From Propionibacteriales bacterium (lineage in GTDB: Bacteria; Actinomycetota; Actinomycetes; Propionibacteriales; Propionibacteriaceae), in NCBI GenBank assembly GCA_030453285.1, contig JAKDKP010000057.1, forward strand, positions 1 through 9,002: 9,002 nucleotides of DNA, written 5' to 3'. A model generated the notes under the pieces. The model was given only the letters and a program-made list of their open reading frames with translations, was not told the DNA's origin and did not search any database. A program made the translations under genes and the position numbers. Below, one piece after another: positions 6,135 to 9,002 of the stretch (position 1 is the first letter of the stretch; each line of letters starts with the position of its first letter).

Positions 6135-7211
6135 ATGGACTTCATGGATGACCAGACAGCACGCCTCCGGACGATCGCGGTGACTGCCGGACGGCCAGCT
6201 CGTGAACCCGACGCTCCGTTGAACCATCCGATCGTGCCGGCCTCGACCTACATCGGCGGCGGCGAGATCGGGTACGGCCGGTACGGCAACCCTGGCTGGT
6301 CGGCTCTCGAGGACGCGATCGGGAAGCTGGAGGGTGGTACCGCGACCACCTTTTCCTCCGGGATGGCGGGCGTGGCGGCCATCCTCGACCTGCTCGATCC
6401 CGGAGCCACCCTGGTGCTGGCCGACACGTGCTATCTCGGCGTCGCCGCATTGGTCGCCGAACGTGCCGCCACCGGTCTCACCGTACGGACCGTCCCGGTG
6501 AACGACACCGACGCGATCCTTGCCGCCGCCGAGGGCGCCGACGCGGTGTGGTTGGAGTCGCCGACGAATCCGCTGATGGACGTCGCCGATCTGCCGGCGG
6601 TCGCCGCTGGACTGTCGGCTCGGCTCGGCACCAGGCCGTTGTTGATCATCGACAACACCTTCGCTACACCGATTCTGCAGCGCCCGCTGGAGACCGGTGC
6701 CGACCTCGTCCTGCATTCCGCCACGAAGTTCTTCTCCGGCCACTCCGACGCCGTGCTGGGAGCCGTCGTCGCCGCCGACCCGGCGTTGGTGGCGCAACTG
6801 CTCGCCAAACGCACGCTGCACGGTGGCGTCCCCGGTGCCCTCGAGGCGTACCTGGTGCTCCGTGGTCTACGCACCCTGCCGCTGCGGGTCACCGCAGCCC
6901 AGACCTCGGCCTCGATCCTGGCCGAGCGGTTGTCCACACACCCGGCCGTACGGAGGGTACGTTTTCCCGGCTGGGGGTCATTGCTGTCGATCGAACTGGC
7001 CGATGCCGCGACCGCGGACCGAGTCGTGGCCGGCGCCCAGTTGTGGGTGCACGCGACAAGTCTGGGTGGGGTGGAGTCGACCTGTGAACGGCGTCGCCGC
7101 TGGGACGCCGAGCTGCCGGCGGTTCCCGAAGGGCTGATCCGGATGTCGGTCGGCCTCGAGGATGTCGAGGACCTGTGGACCGACCTGGCGAGTGTTCTCG
7201 ACTCGCCCTGA
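6135..7211 (+). CDS. PLP-dependent Cys/Met metabolism enzyme (cystathionine gamma-synthase/lyase family), short form
   Basis: This is a fold-type I PLP enzyme of the trans-sulfuration family, acting on sulfur amino acids such as cystathionine, homocysteine precursors or methionine. Visible motifs are YGRYGNPGW (47-55, phosphate contact from the neighbouring subunit), SSGMAG (74-79), WLESPTNPLMDV (139-150), DNTFATPI (173-180, Asp173 on the pyridine nitrogen), LHSATKFFSGHSD (193-205, Lys198 forming the Schiff base), TSLGGVEST (308-316) and IRMSVGLEDVEDLW (335-348, substrate carboxylate Arg336). At 358 residues it is shorter than the usual 375-400: after FPGW (277-280) it goes straight into SLLSIEL and lacks some 15-20 residues that normally carry an HPxHELAKRQM-like segment. 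The exact reaction cannot be told, so no symbol is given. Starts at 6135 and 6144 are both ATG with weak ribosome-binding sites; 6135 is chosen provisionally. The gene is monocistronic, divergent from ddl and convergent with gpsA. Confidence 0.9.
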   Translation: MDFMDDQTARLRTIAVTAGRPAREPDAPLNHPIVPASTYIGGGEIGYGRYGNPGWSALEDAIGKLEGGTATTFSSGMAGVAAILDLLDPGATLVLADTCYLGVAALVAERAATGLTVRTVPVNDTDAILAAAEGADAVWLESPTNPLMDVADLPAVAAGLSARLGTRPLLIIDNTFATPILQRPLETGADLVLHSATKFFSGHSDAVLGAVVAADPALVAQLLAKRTLHGGVPGALEAYLVLRGLRTLPLRVTAAQTSASILAERLSTHPAVRRVRFPGWGSLLSIELADAATADRVVAGAQLWVHATSLGGVESTCERRRRWDAELPAVPEGLIRMSVGLEDVEDLWTDLASVLDSP

Positions 7212-7219
7212 GCCACGAG

Positions 7220-7246
7220 GGAGCGACCACGACGCCACACCGCTCC
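7220..7246. terminator. Weak stem between convergent gene ends
   Basis: GGAGCG (7220-7225) and CGCTCC (7241-7246) pair across a 15-base loop in the 46-bp gap between the stops of the PLP enzyme (7211) and gpsA (7258). The symmetric position would suit a bidirectional terminator, but the loop is long and there is no T-run on either strand. Confidence 0.2.
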
Positions 7247-7257
7247 GCGCCCCTTGT

Positions 7258-8253
7258 TCAGCGAGTCCGTTCCGGTTTGGCCGAACGCGCGAGCAGGGCG
7301 TTGATCATCTCCTCCGGGGTGGCCTCACCACCGACGACACGGGCAACGGCTTCGGCGATCGGCATTTCCACCCGATGACGCCTGGCCAGATCGACGATGG
7401 ACCGGCAACTCTTCACACCCTCGGCCACCTGACGAGTCGATGCCACGACGTCGGCGACCGTACGGCCCCGCCCCAACGCTTCGCCGAACGTCCGGTTGCG
7501 CGACAGGGGCGAGGAGCAGGTAGCGACCAGGTCACCGAGTCCGGCCAGTCCGGCGAAGGTGTGCTCCTTGGCACCCAAGGCCAACCCCAACCTGGTGATC
7601 TCCGCCAGCCCGCGGGTGATCACCGAGGCCAACGCGTTGTGTCCCATGCCGAGCCCGACGCCGGCCCCGACGGCGATCGCGATCACGTTCTTGGTGGCAC
7701 CGCCGAGTTCGCAACCGATCACGTCGGTGTTGGTGTAGGCGCGGAAGGTCCGAGTGTGGCACAACTCCTGCACCTGTTCCGCCGTACGGGCCGAACTGCT
7801 CGCCACCACCGTCGAGCACGGCTGGCGCTCGGCGATCTCGCGGGCCAGGTTGGGGCCGGAGACCACACACAGCCGTTCAGCGTCGTGACCACTCGCCTCG
7901 CTGATCACCTGACTCACGCGCAGTCCGGTGCCGACCTCGATCCCCTTGGCCAGGCTGATCATGATCGACTCAGGATCAACCCGCCAACCGGCAAGGTTCG
8001 CCCGTAGAGTCTGGGACGGCACGGCCAGGGCAACCGCCCCGGCGCCCTCGAGCGCAACCGCGGGGTCACTGACTGCCGTGAGTTGAGGCGGGAGTTCGAT
8101 TCCGGGCAGGTAGTCGTTGTTGCGGCCGGTGTCGTTGATCATGGCAGCCAGATCAGGGCGTCGACACCACAGCACGACGTCCTGTCCGGCATCGCACAAC
8201 ACCTGTCCGAAGGCGGTTCCCCAGGAGCCGGCCCCCATCACCGCGACCCTCAT
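7258..8253 (-). CDS. gpsA: NAD(P)-dependent glycerol-3-phosphate dehydrogenase GpsA
   Basis: GpsA reduces dihydroxyacetone phosphate to sn-glycerol-3-phosphate, the backbone of membrane phospholipids, in the cytoplasm. The 331-residue protein has the N-terminal Rossmann motif VAVMGAGSWGTAFGQVL (3-19), RNNDYLPG (44-51), SLAKGIEVGTG (100-110), VSGPNLAREIA (131-141), and the catalytic helical domain with GATKNVIAIAVGAG (185-198, Lys188 catalytic), GHNALASVITRGLAEI (204-219), FAGLAGLGDLVATCSS (233-248), SRNRTFG (251-257) and AEGVKS (277-282). Length is standard. The ATG at 8253 overlaps the stop of the acyltransferase gene as ATGA and gives the expected MRVAVMGAG start; a longer open frame to 8301 only adds residues antisense to conserved acyltransferase sequence in another frame. 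The overlap implies translational coupling and one transcript for two glycerolipid steps. Confidence 0.97.
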   Translation of the reverse strand: MRVAVMGAGSWGTAFGQVLCDAGQDVVLWCRRPDLAAMINDTGRNNDYLPGIELPPQLTAVSDPAVALEGAGAVALAVPSQTLRANLAGWRVDPESIMISLAKGIEVGTGLRVSQVISEASGHDAERLCVVSGPNLAREIAERQPCSTVVASSSARTAEQVQELCHTRTFRAYTNTDVIGCELGGATKNVIAIAVGAGVGLGMGHNALASVITRGLAEITRLGLALGAKEHTFAGLAGLGDLVATCSSPLSRNRTFGEALGRGRTVADVVASTRQVAEGVKSCRSIVDLARRHRVEMPIAEAVARVVGGEATPEEMINALLARSAKPERTR

Positions 8254-9002
8254 CGGAACCGTTCCACCGGGTCGACGTACGCCTTGCGCTTGTCGTCCCA
8301 TCGCCCCTTCGGCGGCTCCAACTGCCGGATCTCCGCAAGCATCGCGGTGATCGCCGCCATCACCCGTTCCCCGCCGATCGCCAACGCTTCGGCGGTGACC
8401 GAGTCATCCACGAGATCGGACAGATCGATCGGCAGTCCGGCGGTGAACTGCATCAGCTTCGGCGGCAGGAACCGGGGGAAGGAGCGGCCGGTTGGCATGA
8501 CCTGCTGGGCTCCCCATTGGGCGACCGGCACGATCGGCACCCCTGTCTCCATCGCCAACCTGATCATTCCGGAGCGGGCGATCATCGGCCACATCTGCCG
8601 CTCCTTGCTGATCGTCCCCTCCGGATAGATGATGATCGCCTTGCCTGCGGTGACCGCCGCCGCTGCCTCGCGCAAGGCATCGATCGCTCGGGCGCTCCCC
8701 CGGTGCACGGGGATCTGCTCGCAGGCGGTGATCAACCGGCCCAGCAGCGGGATCCGGAACAGCGACTCCTTGCCGAGATAGCGGGGCCAGCGGCCAGCGG
8801 CCACCACGAAGTGCCCCATCACCAGAGGGTCGTAGTGCGACACGTGATTGGCGGCGATGATCACCCCACCCGTACGAGGGATGTGTTCAAGGCCACGCCA
8901 CTCCACCCGTGTTGTTCGGCGCAGGAACGCCTCCAGCACGCCGACGACGAACGCGAGCGTACGGCCGCTGTCCTCGGTGACGGCACCAGAGACCGGTCTC
9001 AG
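8250..9002 (-). CDS. plsC: 1-acyl-glycerol-3-phosphate acyltransferase, PlsC-type (5' end probably beyond the right edge)
   Basis: This is a membrane-associated acyltransferase that transfers a fatty acyl chain to lysophosphatidic acid or a related lysolipid. Counting from the GTG at 8939 there are 229 residues, with ANHVSHYDPLV (29-39, the catalytic HX4D motif), KESLFRIPLLGRL (57-69), IPVHRGSARAIDALREA (76-92, acceptor-binding Arg), IIYPEGTIS (102-110) and VPIVPVAQWG (134-143). The frame stays open through the remaining 21 codons to the edge, and those codons (including SGRTLAFVVG) read as the hydrophobic N-terminal helix seen in this family. The GTG at 8939 has no ribosome-binding site, so I infer that the true start lies off-window and give the feature as partial. 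It overlaps gpsA by 4 bp. The exact lysolipid acceptor is not established by sequence; the symbol reflects the family. Confidence 0.88.
   Translation of the reverse strand: MRPVSGAVTEDSGRTLAFVVGVLEAFLRRTTRVEWRGLEHIPRTGGVIIAANHVSHYDPLVMGHFVVAAGRWPRYLGKESLFRIPLLGRLITACEQIPVHRGSARAIDALREAAAAVTAGKAIIIYPEGTISKERQMWPMIARSGMIRLAMETGVPIVPVAQWGAQQVMPTGRSFPRFLPPKLMQFTAGLPIDLSDLVDDSVTAEALAIGGERVMAAITAMLAEIRQLEPPKGRWDDKRKAYVDPVERFR

Noticed and set aside
5223..7211. A 662-residue open frame on plus running through the antisense of ddl into the PLP enzyme.
   Set aside because: Only the part from about 6135 has family motifs. The upstream part is low-complexity antisense of a clearly identified ddl, a normal effect of GC-rich third positions.
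1..9002. CRISPR array, tRNA or rRNA genes, transposase or integrase.
   Set aside because: No regularly spaced repeats, cloverleaf-like segments or mobility-gene motifs were seen on either strand.

Overview
The window is high-GC DNA with actinobacterial gene content. It most resembles the Propionibacteriales or a neighbouring order, an inference from gene order and protein style and not from a database match. Nearly all of it is ordinary core chromosome: cell-envelope, phospholipid, thiamine and division genes, tightly packed and partly translationally coupled.

Layout from left to right. Positions 1-383 (minus) hold the N-terminus of an FtsK-type DNA translocase, cut by the window edge, with a probable leaderless promoter. 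Next come thiD and thiL (minus), overlapping by 4 bp, which carry out the two late phosphorylation steps of thiamine diphosphate synthesis. A 117-bp divergent control region follows, containing a palindrome and a repeated octamer. Reading away from it on plus are a 78-residue stand-alone Lrp/AsnC effector-binding (RAM) domain protein and, one base later, a DUF3515-type lipoprotein.

Positions 3201-4889 are different. Base composition drops sharply and codon use is AT-richer. The segment holds an unrecognised polytopic membrane protein (minus, 446 residues in its frame), preceded by a short ORF in another frame. The two would read as one protein of about 510 residues if a single base were added to an A4 run. 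This looks like a horizontally acquired orphan gene inserted at the convergent ends of two core genes. It is the only clearly non-core part of the window.

Positions 4890-9002 return to core genes: D-alanine-D-alanine ligase (minus), a divergently transcribed PLP-dependent enzyme of the cystathionine gamma-synthase/lyase family (plus), then gpsA and a PlsC-type acyltransferase (minus, overlapping by 4 bp). The last two belong together: GpsA makes sn-glycerol-3-phosphate, and the acyltransferase esterifies glycerol-phosphate lipids. The acyltransferase reading frame stays open to the right edge, so its start probably lies outside.

I see no tRNA, rRNA, CRISPR array, transposase, integrase or recognisable riboswitch. 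No complete new multi-gene system is visible. The best candidates for something undescribed are the AT-richer orphan membrane gene with its possible frameshift and the operator-like repeats between thiL and the RAM-domain gene.
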